Shown piece after piece: positions 7,367-15,017 of a DNA stretch of 40,011 nt. Positions within the stretch are counted from its first letter, which is position 1. Every line of letters begins with the position of its first letter. The notes beneath the pieces were generated by a model that saw only the letters and a list, made by a program, of their open reading frames with translations, did not search any database and was not told the DNA's origin. Made by a program: the position numbers and the translations under genes. This stretch comes from Candidatus Liptonbacteria bacterium. GTDB lineage: Bacteria; Patescibacteriota; Minisyncoccia; UBA6257; 2-01-FULL-56-20. Location: contig VGJV01000008.1 of NCBI GenBank assembly GCA_016867315.1, positions 1 to 40,011 of the forward strand. Reading direction: 5' to 3'.

Positions 7367-8376
7367 ACCCCGACGCCATAAGGGTCTCCGGGTTATCGAA
7401 AAAATTTACTTTCCCCGTAAAGGAAAGTTCTTCAAACTGGATCCGGAATCTTTTGTTCCCACAAACAAGGGAAATCACCGCCGTAGATGCTATCTCCTTC
7501 GCAGTAAAACCCGGCGAGCGAGTGGCATTTATTGGCCCCAACGGTGCAGGCAAATCAACCACGATAAAGATGCTCACCGGAATCCTTTTCCCGACCCTGG
7601 GCGAAATCAAAGTATTAGAGCTCGATCCCGCAAAAGACCGCAAGAAACTCGCCTATAAGATAGGCACCGTGTTCGGTCAACGCTCTCAGCTCCTGCCTAA
7701 TTTGCCCCTTACCGATTCCCTCGAATTCTTTGGAGTAATGTATGACCTCCCGAATCGCGATATTCGCAATCGGATTCGAGAACTTACCGATCTATTTCAA
7801 TTACACGCGTTTGTAGACCAACCAGTACGAAAACTTTCCCTGGGACAACGCATGCGTGCCGAAGTAGCCGCCGCGCTCATGCATAAGCCCGAAATCATAT
7901 TTCTCGACGAACCGACGATTGGTCTCGATGTGGTAGCTAAAAAGTCTTTAAGAGATTTACTCCTCACCATCAACAAAGAAGAAAGCACTACTATTTTCTT
8001 AACCTCGCATGATGTGGGAGATATTGAATCCCTCTGCACGCGCACGATCGTCATAAATCATGGGAAAATTATCAAAGACCTTCCTACTCGAGAACTTGCC
8101 CGTACGTTCGTATACGAAAAATATATAGACCTCATTCCTGAGAAGTCTTTCGAGCACTTCCCCGACCTTCCGGAGGGAATCCGCTATCTCACTCAAAACA
8201 AAAATAAAATAACGGTAGTAGTAGACAACAATACTATCGGGCTTCAGGAATCGCTTAAAAAATTATTGGATCTTTTTGAAGTGGAAGACATCGATGTGTA
8301 TAGCGCGGATCTTGAGGCCGTAATCAGGCACATTTACGAAAAAGTCCCTCATGAAAGAACTCCGACTCGCAAATAA
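7363..8376 (+). CDS. ABC-2 exporter, ATP-binding subunit
   Basis: The 337-residue ATPase has Walker A GPNGAGKST (about residues 58-66), a Q-loop FGQRSQL, signature LSLGQRMRAE, Walker B IIFLDEPTIGLD and the switch His in TSHDVGD. After the ATPase core there is a C-terminal extension of about 100 residues (KSFEHFPDLP to the end), common in ATPases paired with ABC-2 permeases. The start overlaps the prs stop by 4 nt, and the end overlaps the first permease gene by 26 nt. Together with the next two genes it forms a heteromeric exporter in the cytoplasmic membrane; the substrate is unknown. Confidence 0.92.
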   Translation: MNPDAIRVSGLSKKFTFPVKESSSNWIRNLLFPQTREITAVDAISFAVKPGERVAFIGPNGAGKSTTIKMLTGILFPTLGEIKVLELDPAKDRKKLAYKIGTVFGQRSQLLPNLPLTDSLEFFGVMYDLPNRDIRNRIRELTDLFQLHAFVDQPVRKLSLGQRMRAEVAAALMHKPEIIFLDEPTIGLDVVAKKSLRDLLLTINKEESTTIFLTSHDVGDIESLCTRTIVINHGKIIKDLPTRELARTFVYEKYIDLIPEKSFEHFPDLPEGIRYLTQNKNKITVVVDNNTIGLQESLKKLLDLFEVEDIDVYSADLEAVIRHIYEKVPHERTPTRK

Positions 8377-9151
8377 GATCGTTACTACTCAAATTAAAGA
8401 CAGGATCCACTATCCTGGCCGGCTTGTGGCAGACACGCTGGCCAATATAGGCCGCTGTGGGATTCTTCTTCTGCTCTACTGGTACGTATTCAACCTCCGC
8501 GAAGGCACGATTCAGAACACCACTTTTTTGCTTGTAGCCTGGAGCATGTTTTTCTACTTCGCTTTTTCAGTCCTGAGACTGCGAGACATCGGTAAAACAA
8601 TTATGGAAGATGTGCGCTCCGGTACCGTGGAGATACTCTTGAATAAACCGATCTCATATATTTTGTATCGAGCGTGGTGGCAATTAGGCGGTGGACTCTA
8701 TTCCTTTTTGGTAATTGGAATAATAGGAACAATACTCCTCACTACTCTCATAGGCATTCCTGATACCATGATGAACCTCACCTTCGCCCTTTCCCTCGCC
8801 GCAGTCTTCATACTCGGAATAGTACTTTCTCTCATTCTCTATTCAATCGTAGGAATGTTGGCTTTTTGGATCGAAGAAATAAGACCGATATTCTGGATGG
8901 TGGACAAATCCGTAATGATTTTAGGAGGCTCCTATCTCCCCATCGCCCTATTCCCGGACATTATGTATAAACTCGCCATATGGAGTCCTTTTGGAGCTTC
9001 GCAATTCGTTACTCATACGATGTACCCCTCCTGGACTCGTGAGTGGTATAGCTTTGTAGGAATTCAGCTTTTTTGGATCGCAATACTCGGAATGTTTACA
9101 TATTTCTTGTTTCAAAAAGCCAAACAAAAATTATCCGTAAATGGAGGATAA
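8351..9151 (+). CDS. ABC-2 type permease subunit 1
   Basis: The 266-residue protein has about six membrane helices and the ABC-2 pattern of an N-terminal amphipathic stretch (KELRLANKIVTTQIKDRIHY), a helix pair, then the segment VRSGTVEILLNKPISYILYR and a late block WIEEIRPIFWMVDKSVMILG. The order (ATPase then two related permeases) and the LLNKPIS-type segment match the DUF990/ABC2_membrane_6 group. It overlaps the ATPase gene by 26 nt, which implies translational coupling. Confidence 0.85.
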   Translation: MKELRLANKIVTTQIKDRIHYPGRLVADTLANIGRCGILLLLYWYVFNLREGTIQNTTFLLVAWSMFFYFAFSVLRLRDIGKTIMEDVRSGTVEILLNKPISYILYRAWWQLGGGLYSFLVIGIIGTILLTTLIGIPDTMMNLTFALSLAAVFILGIVLSLILYSIVGMLAFWIEEIRPIFWMVDKSVMILGGSYLPIALFPDIMYKLAIWSPFGASQFVTHTMYPSWTREWYSFVGIQLFWIAILGMFTYFLFQKAKQKLSVNGG

Positions 9152-9166
9152 AAAAATTACTGAACC

Positions 9167-9970
9167 ATGATTTCTGTGATAAGAGAAATCCGCTTCGCGT
9201 GGTATGCGACAATAAAAAATATCCAAAGCAGCGCAGAACTTCGCGCCAGCTTCCTTATGAATGTAGTGGGGATGGCCATAAACAATACCTCTTTCACTCT
9301 GCTCTGGATTCTATTCACCCAATCAGTGGGAAATATCAATGGCTGGGCGCCTAAAGATATCGTAGGCCTCGTAGGATTCGGTACGTTATGCTTTGGGCTC
9401 GTATTCTCCATAGGCGATGGAATACGCAAACTCCCGGAGTATGTAAGCTCCGGCTCTTTTGATAGATTTATGCTTTCCCCTAAAAACCTATTACTCCGCA
9501 TAGCCACCTCCTCTTTCAATGCCTCCACGTTAGGAGATGTAGTATTTGGGATTATTTGCCTTACGCTGTATGGATTCTTGACAGATGCGAGTGGCCTCCA
9601 AATAGCCCTTATGTTCCTCCTCATAATATTTACCACGCTCACTTTCTTGGGAGTAGCCATCGCTGCGAACTCTTTAAGCTTTCTTTTCGTGGACGCCCGC
9701 GCCGTCGTAGAAGGGACATTCGATCTATTCCTCACTACCTCTCTTTTTCATGGAGGGGCTTTTCAAGGATTTCTGCGCTTCTTCTTCATCCTCATAATTC
9801 CAGCACTGCTCGTAGGAACACTTCCCGTGGAAATTTTAAAGGAACTCTCTTGGATCAAATTAATCCTCACGGGAGCCCTTTCTATGGGGTGGTTCATACT
9901 CTCTATAAAAATATTCGAAAAGGGCGTGCGGAAATACGAAAGCGCAAACTTTATAACCTTTGGAGTGTAG
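9167..9970 (+). CDS. ABC-2 type permease subunit 2
   Basis: The 267-residue membrane protein parallels the preceding permease: N-terminal REIRFAWYATIKNIQSSAEL, a helix pair, the conserved loop YVSSGSFDRFMLSPKNLLLR, and further helices through ILIIPALLVGTLPVEILKEL. The G-S-F-D-x-F/L-x-x-P-K/N-L loop is characteristic of the DUF990 ABC-2 permeases. It follows the first permease by 15 nt and precedes the HIT gene by 4 nt, in one operon. The pair likely forms a heterodimer. Confidence 0.85.
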   Translation: MISVIREIRFAWYATIKNIQSSAELRASFLMNVVGMAINNTSFTLLWILFTQSVGNINGWAPKDIVGLVGFGTLCFGLVFSIGDGIRKLPEYVSSGSFDRFMLSPKNLLLRIATSSFNASTLGDVVFGIICLTLYGFLTDASGLQIALMFLLIIFTTLTFLGVAIAANSLSFLFVDARAVVEGTFDLFLTTSLFHGGAFQGFLRFFFILIIPALLVGTLPVEILKELSWIKLILTGALSMGWFILSIKIFEKGVRKYESANFITFGV

Positions 9971-9974
9971 TCTA

Positions 9975-10619
9975 ATGATCGAAGATTGGTCCGAAGAAAA
10001 TATCAAACAGAATTGCCCGCATTGCGACCTGCATTCGCAAGCGTTTGAGTATAGTCTCAAAACAACGGAAAACTTTACGGTAGTATGCGATGCGAATCCT
10101 ATTGTCGAAGGGCACCTCCTCATAATTCCTAAAAAGCATTACTCCTGCATCGGCGAATACCCACGACCAATTTTTGAAGAGTTCTCCGAACTCGATCGCG
10201 AAGTTTCCATATTTTTAACCAAAGAATACGGCGAATGCGCGAGCTTTGAGCATGGAATATTTGGCCAAACGGTATTTCACTCCCACGTACATTATCTCCC
10301 CCTCCAAAGCACCGCCTTAGACATTATTCCCGAAGGGGAAAAAGAAATTCAAAAACTGGAGGCTCTTACCGACTTAAAAGAAATGTATGAAAAGGAAGGT
10401 GGATATCTCTATTTTGCGATCGGCGGGAACCGGTGGACAGTAAACAAAGCGCTGGCGACTCCGCGCTTCTTCAGAGATCGCTTTGCGAAAGCCCTACACC
10501 ACCCCGAGCGAGGTAACTGGAAAGAAATTCGAGCCACTCCTGAGCTTCATAAACTCTCCAAATTATTAAATGAGAACACCATAACGAAGTGGAACCTAAC
10601 GCTCCTGCCGAATAACTGA
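9975..10619 (+). CDS. HIT-domain nucleotide hydrolase/transferase
   Basis: The 214-residue product has an N-terminal CPHC pair that may bind zinc, the strand NPIVEGHLLIIPKKHYSCIG typical of HIT proteins, and the catalytic triad FHSHVHYLPL (HxHxH). A further C-terminal extension of about 100 residues (from EALTDLKEMYEKE) is longer than in simple HINT or FHIT proteins and is also seen in CPR HIT proteins in my experience. Substrates are nucleoside phosphoramidates or dinucleotides by family. The ATG at 9975 was chosen over an upstream TTG that overlaps the permease stop. It is the last gene of the prs operon, and its 3' end overlaps the convergent gene by 24 nt. Confidence 0.85.
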   Translation: MIEDWSEENIKQNCPHCDLHSQAFEYSLKTTENFTVVCDANPIVEGHLLIIPKKHYSCIGEYPRPIFEEFSELDREVSIFLTKEYGECASFEHGIFGQTVFHSHVHYLPLQSTALDIIPEGEKEIQKLEALTDLKEMYEKEGGYLYFAIGGNRWTVNKALATPRFFRDRFAKALHHPERGNWKEIRATPELHKLSKLLNENTITKWNLTLLPNN

Positions 10620-10925
10620 ACCGTCCTCATTGGTCCGATAAACATGTTCCTGCTCCTCAAACTGTAAAGTAACCTCATATCCTGGAGTAATCACCTCCGC
10701 ACACATTTCCTCTTCGAGTGGCAGTCCCAAGCACGTATTCGGCCATTCCCGCCAGACTGCGGAAATTACCGTGACTTTTCCTTCTTCCATATTGAGACGC
10801 TCCGCCGCGAAGGCTCTCGCAGCCGCCGCCGCAGGAAGCGGTGGATCACGCCGCAATACGATCGCGAACACTAATCCTGCAAAAATAAGAACGCCGAGGG
10901 CAATAATAAAAGGCTCGCGCTGCAT
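10596..10925 (-). CDS. Small membrane-anchored protein with a CLGLP...MCAEVITPGY domain
   Basis: The 109-residue product has one N-terminal membrane helix (PFIIALGVLIFAGLVFAIVL) and an exported domain. That domain contains WREWPNTCLGLPLEEEMCAE and VITPGYEVTLQ, followed by VYRTNEDGSVIR. The two cysteines could form a disulfide outside the cell. I recognise this C-x-G-L-P...C...PGY...Y-x-T-x-x-x-G-x-x-x-R pattern as a recurrent small extracytoplasmic domain of unknown function. It lies downstream of lexA on the same strand, separated from it by a hairpin, and converges on the HIT gene with a 24-nt overlap. Confidence 0.65.
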   Translation of the reverse strand: MQREPFIIALGVLIFAGLVFAIVLRRDPPLPAAAAARAFAAERLNMEEGKVTVISAVWREWPNTCLGLPLEEEMCAEVITPGYEVTLQFEEQEHVYRTNEDGSVIRQER

Positions 10926-10986
10926 GCCTTCAATATACTCAGGAATATATGAGTGCCCGGTGAATACAAGAAAGAAAAATATAAAC

Positions 10987-11046
10987 TTATCCGGCTTATT
11001 TCTTCCAACCGTAAATCTACAGGGAGGAAGAAATGAGCCCGGATAA
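10987..11046 (+). ncRNA. Conserved-loop hairpin, copy B (downstream of lexA)
   Basis: A stem of about 20 bp (TTATCCGGCTTATTTCTTCC with its complement at 11026-11046, one bulge and one G-U pair) encloses a loop with ACCGTAAATCTACAGGGAGG. Copy A at 11844 has a different stem but nearly the same loop. In both, GGGAGG is followed 5 nt later by ATG inside the 3' arm. The one non-Watson-Crick stem pair is G-U only when read on the plus strand, which favours a plus-strand RNA. On the minus strand it would lie just after lexA, followed by a T-rich stretch, so a terminator role is also possible. Confidence 0.45.
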
Positions 11047-11056
11047 TATTAAAGCA

Positions 11057-11767
11057 TTACTCGAAACGGTACTCCATCCGCACTTCCTCCGGAGATTCCA
11101 CGAGCGGCACAATCTCGATTTCTCCGCTCTTCGCTTGCATGCGAATCACATCGATCACTTTCCCAAAAATACGGAAATTCTTGCTCACAATAATAGGCTT
11201 ATATTGCGGGTCAGAAGATACCGGAGAGAGAATTACCGCATTATTCGCGAGCTGCAGTTTTTTGATAACCGCAAAGCTGTCGAGAATAGCGACCACCAAA
11301 TCTCCTTCTTCGGCAGCCTCTGTCACTTCTACGAGTACATAATCTCCTTCCTTTATTCCCGCATCGAGCATCGAGTCTCCGATTGCCCGGACACACACCA
11401 CGTTATCCAGCTTTTTTCCTTGGAGTAGTTCTGTCGCCACACACACATAATCTCCGAAATTCCTCTGCGCAAAAACACTTACATGATCACACCCCACTGA
11501 AGCGATCACCGGAATCTGCACCGTCATGGGCTCATCCTGCCTCGGAGCTACCAGTCGAATTCCCCGCCGCGCATATCGCTGCCGTTCGATCAATCCCTTG
11601 CGCTGCAATGCTTCTAAATATTGAGTTACCGCCCGGGGAGAAGAAAATTTCATAAGCCGCACAAGCTCTGCCACAGTAGGAGATTCTCCTTTCTTAACCA
11701 TAAGCTTTTGGAGAGACTCATAAAACCTCGCCTGCTTCGGAGTAAGCTGGATAAGTTTGCGTTTCAT
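11057..11767 (-). CDS. lexA: LexA-like SOS repressor (S24 peptidase)
   Basis: The 236-residue product has an N-terminal winged-helix region (LTPKQARFYESLQKLMVKKG, TVAELVRLMKFSSPRAVTQY, then LQRKGLIERQRYARRGIRL) as in LexA. It also has a C-terminal S24 domain with the catalytic Ser132 in GDSMLDAGIKEGDYV and Lys169 in SFAVIKKLQ, 37 residues apart as in E. coli LexA. The cleavage region reads IPVIASVGCDHVSV, so the expected Ala-Gly bond is not obvious. It probably represses DNA-damage genes, including itself. The ATG at 11767 is preceded at 6 nt by TATAAT, so the mRNA is likely leaderless. Two shared-loop hairpins bracket the gene. Confidence 0.85.
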   Translation of the reverse strand: MKRKLIQLTPKQARFYESLQKLMVKKGESPTVAELVRLMKFSSPRAVTQYLEALQRKGLIERQRYARRGIRLVAPRQDEPMTVQIPVIASVGCDHVSVFAQRNFGDYVCVATELLQGKKLDNVVCVRAIGDSMLDAGIKEGDYVLVEVTEAAEEGDLVVAILDSFAVIKKLQLANNAVILSPVSSDPQYKPIIVSKNFRIFGKVIDVIRMQAKSGEIEIVPLVESPEEVRMEYRFE

Positions 11768-11773
11768 AAGAAT

Positions 11774-11779
11774 ATTATA
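11774..11779 (-). promoter_or_regulatory. lexA -10 box
   Basis: On the minus strand TATAAT ends 6 nt before the lexA ATG, consistent with a leaderless transcript. The dyad at 11789-11818 lies immediately upstream, where a repressor would block polymerase. Confidence 0.55.
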
Positions 11780-11788
11780 AATAAAAGA

Positions 11789-11818
11789 GTGGGATATATA
11801 CAATATATATTTATCCAC
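11789..11818. promoter_or_regulatory. Candidate LexA operator (AT-rich dyad)
   Basis: GTGGGATATATA and the inverted TATATTTATCCAC form an imperfect 30-bp dyad directly upstream of the lexA -10 box. Its position and symmetry fit an autoregulatory operator. The site has no match to a known SOS box that I can assert. Confidence 0.4.
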
Positions 11819-11843
11819 ACCTCTCCCATTCGTAACTACCCGC

Positions 11844-11898
11844 ATCCGATTCGTCCTTTCTGACCGTAAATCCGCAGGGAGGAAAGGATGAATCGGAT
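11844..11898 (+). ncRNA. Conserved-loop hairpin, copy A (upstream of lexA)
   Basis: The 5' arm ATCCGATTCGTCCTTTC pairs with the segment ending GGATGAATCGGAT; the only non-Watson-Crick position is a G-U pair on the plus strand. The loop is GACCGTAAATCCGCAGGG, differing from copy B at a few positions, while the stem sequence is largely different but still paired. GGGAGG is followed 5 nt later by ATG, as in copy B. A third, weaker copy with the same loop is on the minus strand at 23536-23577. Confidence 0.45.
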
Positions 11899-11906
11899 AG
11901 TAAGCC

Positions 11907-12197
11907 TTATGCCCGCTCCGCCACTACCAGCGCCCGCGGGCATCCGTGTTCGCCAAGAGCGGCAGCGAAGAAATCCTCCGAGATGTCATCAACCGCGAAG
12001 TCGCCGTCTCGGTTCTGTTTCAGAGCGATCGGATTTCCGTATTGTGCGTGAATTTTGGGAAATTGTTTCGCGAACCAAGCGTTTGGCGAGAGGAATTTCG
12101 GTTTGTGCGGCTCAGGACCCGTGATTGGTAGATCCACTGCCTCGCCACGACCAGTTCCATTCCCGCTGAGATTCTTAATCGATGTTCGTGTTTTCAT
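11907..12197 (-). CDS. Unrecognised 96-residue protein, probably C-terminally truncated
   Basis: The frame encodes 96 residues with protein-like composition, including FLSPNAWFAKQFPKIHAQYG and DGDFAVDDISEDFFAAALGE. I do not recognise the family with confidence. The end (CPRALVVAERA) falls 9 nt from the edge of the shared-loop hairpin, and the sequence there changes character, so the gene may be cut off. No strong ribosome binding site precedes the ATG. It lies in the accessory patch between lexA and the MDR oxidoreductase. Confidence 0.4.
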   Translation of the reverse strand: MKTRTSIKNLSGNGTGRGEAVDLPITGPEPHKPKFLSPNAWFAKQFPKIHAQYGNPIALKQNRDGDFAVDDISEDFFAAALGEHGCPRALVVAERA

Positions 12198-12799
12198 GCT
12201 GTGTCACTTTATGGATTCGGCGCTCGCAACGAGGCGTGACAAGAAATCGATAGGATTTGCGGTTCAGAAATTACCCTTGGCAGGCCTTGACAGAATTCTT
12301 GCCTGTATTACCATTAAGTCACTCGTTGACAACCGTTTAATACCTTTTAACCCCTCTGGGATAGCCCGATTATTGGGCATTCATAATTGTGGCGGAACCA
12401 ATAACCCTTGGCGCTCTCTCGCAATCGCCAATCGCAACAGGCCTCCGCTATCGCTTCGAAACTTTCTCGCTCGCCAGCGCCAATTCCTCTTTTAGCGAGT
12501 CCGCCGTGACCAACGGTTAGCCCAACCTTCTCAATTGGCGGGTGAATGACCGGGAAAATCGACGGATTCACCCGTAGGTCTCCACTACAAGGGCTCACAA
12601 CCGTGTCAATTCGTGCCCTACTGGCTTTGCCATCGCCAAAAAACAGGCTCCTTTAAGTTCTCCAAATCTACAAACCCGGCTGAGTCAGCCCCTTCTCGAT
12701 TCCCCTGTTGGCGGTTCACCCCGGGTGCCGGTAGCACGTGGGGGAATTGTCCGCCAACGATATCGACGCAGAAATGCAGACTAAATAATGTAAAACGAA
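12198..12799. other. 600-bp stretch with no convincing gene
   Basis: Open frames exist on both strands (for example 12055-12495 plus and 12347-12598 minus), but none has protein-like composition, a ribosome binding site or recognisable motifs. I see no tRNA or clear terminator. The base composition is mixed and the stretch lies inside the patch of broken genes, so it is probably degraded or foreign DNA. Confidence 0.4.
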
Positions 12800-12997
12800 A
12801 TGAAACCTCAACATAAATACCACACTTCCAAAGTAATACAGTCGCAAGCGACTCGCCAACGGCGCGCATTTGCTAGGCTAGTTGAATTTGCTCGACGAAA
12901 GGCTGAACTGGAGGGTCCTAATCGACCTTCTGAGTTGGACGATTTGATTAACAAGCGGCTCACGCCTGAGGAAATCCGAGAGATCGTTAATCACTAG
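12800..12997 (+). CDS. Small basic protein, unknown function (65 aa)
   Basis: The product is rich in Arg, Lys and Glu and should be almost entirely helical: SQATRQRRAFARLVEFARRK, then NRPSELDDLINKRLTPEEIR. The second half looks like a short helix-turn-helix or anti-sigma-like helical hairpin, but I cannot assign a family. There is no signal peptide. A strong rho-independent terminator follows at 13043, which supports it being a real transcription unit. It precedes a sigma-factor fragment on the same strand; a regulatory link is only a guess. Confidence 0.5.
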   Translation: MKPQHKYHTSKVIQSQATRQRRAFARLVEFARRKAELEGPNRPSELDDLINKRLTPEEIREIVNH

Positions 12998-13042
12998 AGC
13001 TAGACGCGCACTCAGAGATTGACGAATGTCCAATGTTTAGGG

Positions 13043-13068
13043 CCCCAGAGCATTAGCTGGGGTCTTTT
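13043..13068 (+). terminator. Rho-independent terminator
   Basis: CCCCAG (13043-13048), an 8-nt loop and CTGGGG (13057-13062) are followed by TCTTTT. It ends the transcription unit of the 65-residue protein. Confidence 0.7.
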
Positions 13069-13239
13069 CGTAAGACCTTGCGGTATTAAGGATCGAAGAA
13101 AGGCTAGGGGATTACATTTAACCGGAAAACGGTTCCTAAAAATAAAAAACTTTGTCATCAGTGCAACGTTCTTTCGATAGCCTTAGTGTTGGTTCTGCTG
13201 ATCCTGTGCTGTGGCATGCCGCCAAGATGATGCAGATGT

Positions 13240-13593
13240 ATGAGCAGAGATGAAGCAATTTTTGGTGCTATCCGCGACCGCGACTGGTTTACGATGTTGC
13301 GGTTGGTTCAGGACCATTATCGTGCACGTCTCCGCGGATATCTCTATTGCTTTGTCGGACGCGACAATTTAGATGACGTTTGCAACCAAACGTACCATCA
13401 TTTTTACAAAGTCGCCGAACGTGGACGCATCAAATCACCAAGTCATATTGAAAGGCTAATCTTCCACATCGCAAAAAGACGAGGAATCGATTTTGACCGA
13501 ACTGAACGCCGAACACGATGGCGGAAGGTCGATATGGAAGCTCCGGAGGATGACGAACTTCCCTCCTGGGTAGATATGATTGCCGCTCAATAG
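13240..13593 (+). CDS. ECF-type sigma factor region 2, without region 4
   Basis: The 117-residue product aligns with sigma-70 region 2 of ECF factors: LVQDHYRARLRGYLYCFVGR, NLDDVCNQTYHHFYKVAERG and PSHIERLIFHIAKRRGIDFD, i.e. the polymerase-binding and -10-recognition helices. Region 4, which reads the -35 element, is absent because the frame stops at 13593. A second, unrelated ECF fragment on the minus strand ends at almost the same point. It is either a degenerate remnant or a single-domain sigma-like protein. No ribosome binding site is visible, and ATG 13240 gives the first complete helix. Confidence 0.6.
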   Translation: MSRDEAIFGAIRDRDWFTMLRLVQDHYRARLRGYLYCFVGRDNLDDVCNQTYHHFYKVAERGRIKSPSHIERLIFHIAKRRGIDFDRTERRTRWRKVDMEAPEDDELPSWVDMIAAQ

Positions 13594-13846
13594 GAGTTCC
13601 TTTCTCGAGTACCTGCCAAAATCTTAAGAAAAGCTCTTGGAGTAGTTCTTCTGCCCGGGATACCGAAAAAATACGAAACACGAAATAGCGGTATAGAGGT
13701 TCAGCGTAATTTTGATACATCTCAAGAAAGAACTTTTCTTTGTCTGTCACATACTGAGACGAAACTGCTTGCGAACTCTTAACGAGACCCCAAAATGAAG
13801 CTCCTCCCTTTCGAAAACGATTATGGAAAATAACTTTAACGCGCAT
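13586..13846 (-). pseudogene. ECF sigma factor fragment, region 2 only
   Basis: Read on the minus strand, residues KFFLEMYQNYAEPLYRYFVF and SRAEELLQELFLRFWQVLEK are a good ECF region 2, in a different subtype from the plus-strand fragment. Homology stops near 13586-13590, after which the frame merely reads the antisense of the other sigma gene. The candidate ATG at 13844-13846 overlaps the stop of the upstream MDR oxidoreductase gene and has GAGG directly before it, so the gene was once coupled to that operon. Region 4 is lost. The junction at about 13590 is a clear rearrangement point. Confidence 0.6.
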
Positions 13847-14792
13847 CCTCGTTATCTTTAAAAACCTCAATAACCACCTTTCCTTGTTTATGCCCTCGTT
13901 CCACATGCGCGATCGCCTCGGGCGCCTGATCGAGAGGAAATATTTTGTCGAGCTTGATATCGATTGCGCCGGCGTCTACTAATTTGGCGAGGCGAGTAAG
14001 CTTATCAGCAGTAATCTCGGTAGACTGACTAATCGCGTGCACCTTATATTGAGCAGCTAATTTCTTATCCGGTGTCTCGAGTAAAGAAACTAAAGTCCCT
14101 CCCTGGCGCAATACTCGAAAAGAACGCGCATAGGTTTCGCCGCCGACAGTGTCGAGCACCGCGTCTACTCCCTGAATATGGTCGTCGAAAGACGTTTTGG
14201 CATAATCGATTATTTGATCCGCGCCTAAACCCTGCACAAATTCCAAATCTTCCTCGCGCGCCGTGGAAAAAACCTTGACGCCCATATGCTTTGCGATCTG
14301 AATCGCGAACATCCCGATCCCCCCCGCCCCGCCATGAACAAGAATCGTGTGCCCGCGCGAAATTCCGATGTGCTCAATAAGAGCCTGGTAGGCGCTTACC
14401 CCGGCGAGAGGCAATGCCGCCGCCTGAAGAGTCCCCACATTATGGGACGTATGTGCCACACTTTGCTTTTTTACAATTGCAAATTCCGCAAATGCACCCG
14501 ATCCGCCGCTCAACGTACTCGCGGTGCCATATACTAAATCCCCCTCCTCGAAACCCGCTACGTTTCCTCCGACTTCGACTACTTTCCCAGAGAAATCCCC
14601 TCCGAGAGTGAGGGGGAAGGAAACCGAAGGAGGTTGAATAAATCCTTCTCGGATCTTCCAATCCACGGGATTCACCCCCGCCGCACATACTTTCACTAAA
14701 AGCTCCCCCGCCTTCACTTTAGGCAGCGAAGCCTGGGAATTAATAAAGACTGCCTCAACACTTCCAAACTTGTCTATCTGAGCCGCTTTCAT
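13836..14792 (-). CDS. MDR-family NADP-dependent oxidoreductase (quinone reductase-like)
   Basis: The 318-residue product begins MKAAQIDKFGSVEAVFINSQ and has the GroES-like domain with VKVCAAGVNPVDWKIREG, then a Rossmann domain with VHGGAGGIGMFAIQIAKHMG and DAVLDTVGGETYARSF. The catalytic zinc ligands of alcohol dehydrogenases are missing, which places it with zinc-independent quinone oxidoreductases and enone reductases. It is cytoplasmic and uses NADPH; the substrate is unknown. The ATG at 14792 was chosen because the family starts with MKA; the open frame upstream to 14879 has no homology. The stop overlaps the start of the sigma fragment. Confidence 0.9.
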   Translation of the reverse strand: MKAAQIDKFGSVEAVFINSQASLPKVKAGELLVKVCAAGVNPVDWKIREGFIQPPSVSFPLTLGGDFSGKVVEVGGNVAGFEEGDLVYGTASTLSGGSGAFAEFAIVKKQSVAHTSHNVGTLQAAALPLAGVSAYQALIEHIGISRGHTILVHGGAGGIGMFAIQIAKHMGVKVFSTAREEDLEFVQGLGADQIIDYAKTSFDDHIQGVDAVLDTVGGETYARSFRVLRQGGTLVSLLETPDKKLAAQYKVHAISQSTEITADKLTRLAKLVDAGAIDIKLDKIFPLDQAPEAIAHVERGHKQGKVVIEVFKDNEDAR

Positions 14793-15002
14793 CCCGTGAG
14801 AAATAGGTTCCGCGCGCGAAACCCTAAAAAATAACAGTGACCCGTATCCAAACTGCCACACGCAAAAAGATAGGGGCATAAGAACCGCGATGACACATGA
14901 TTGTCTATAACGGGATTCATTTGAAGTTCAATATTGATATGGAACTCTGAAATGTGTGAAAGGCATATGAAATTCTCTTACCATGAACTTTTAACACATT
15001 TA

Positions 15003-15011
15003 TGTTAGAAT
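15003..15011 (+). promoter_or_regulatory. Extended -10 promoter of the metallo-hydrolase
   Basis: TGTTAGAAT (TGn plus TAGAAT) ends 6 nt before the ATG at 15018, so the transcript should be leaderless or nearly so. The rest of 14793-15017 holds no gene. Confidence 0.5.
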
Positions 15012-15017
15012 GAGGGA

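Noticed and set aside
11033-11428. Plus-strand frame starting in hairpin B (MSPDNIKALLETV and on)
   Set aside because: Beyond the hairpin it is antisense to lexA and reads like a shadow, despite the well-placed GGGAGG and ATG.
12055-12598. Overlapping frames on both strands in the accessory patch
   Set aside because: No motifs, no ribosome binding sites, and biased composition; treated as non-coding.
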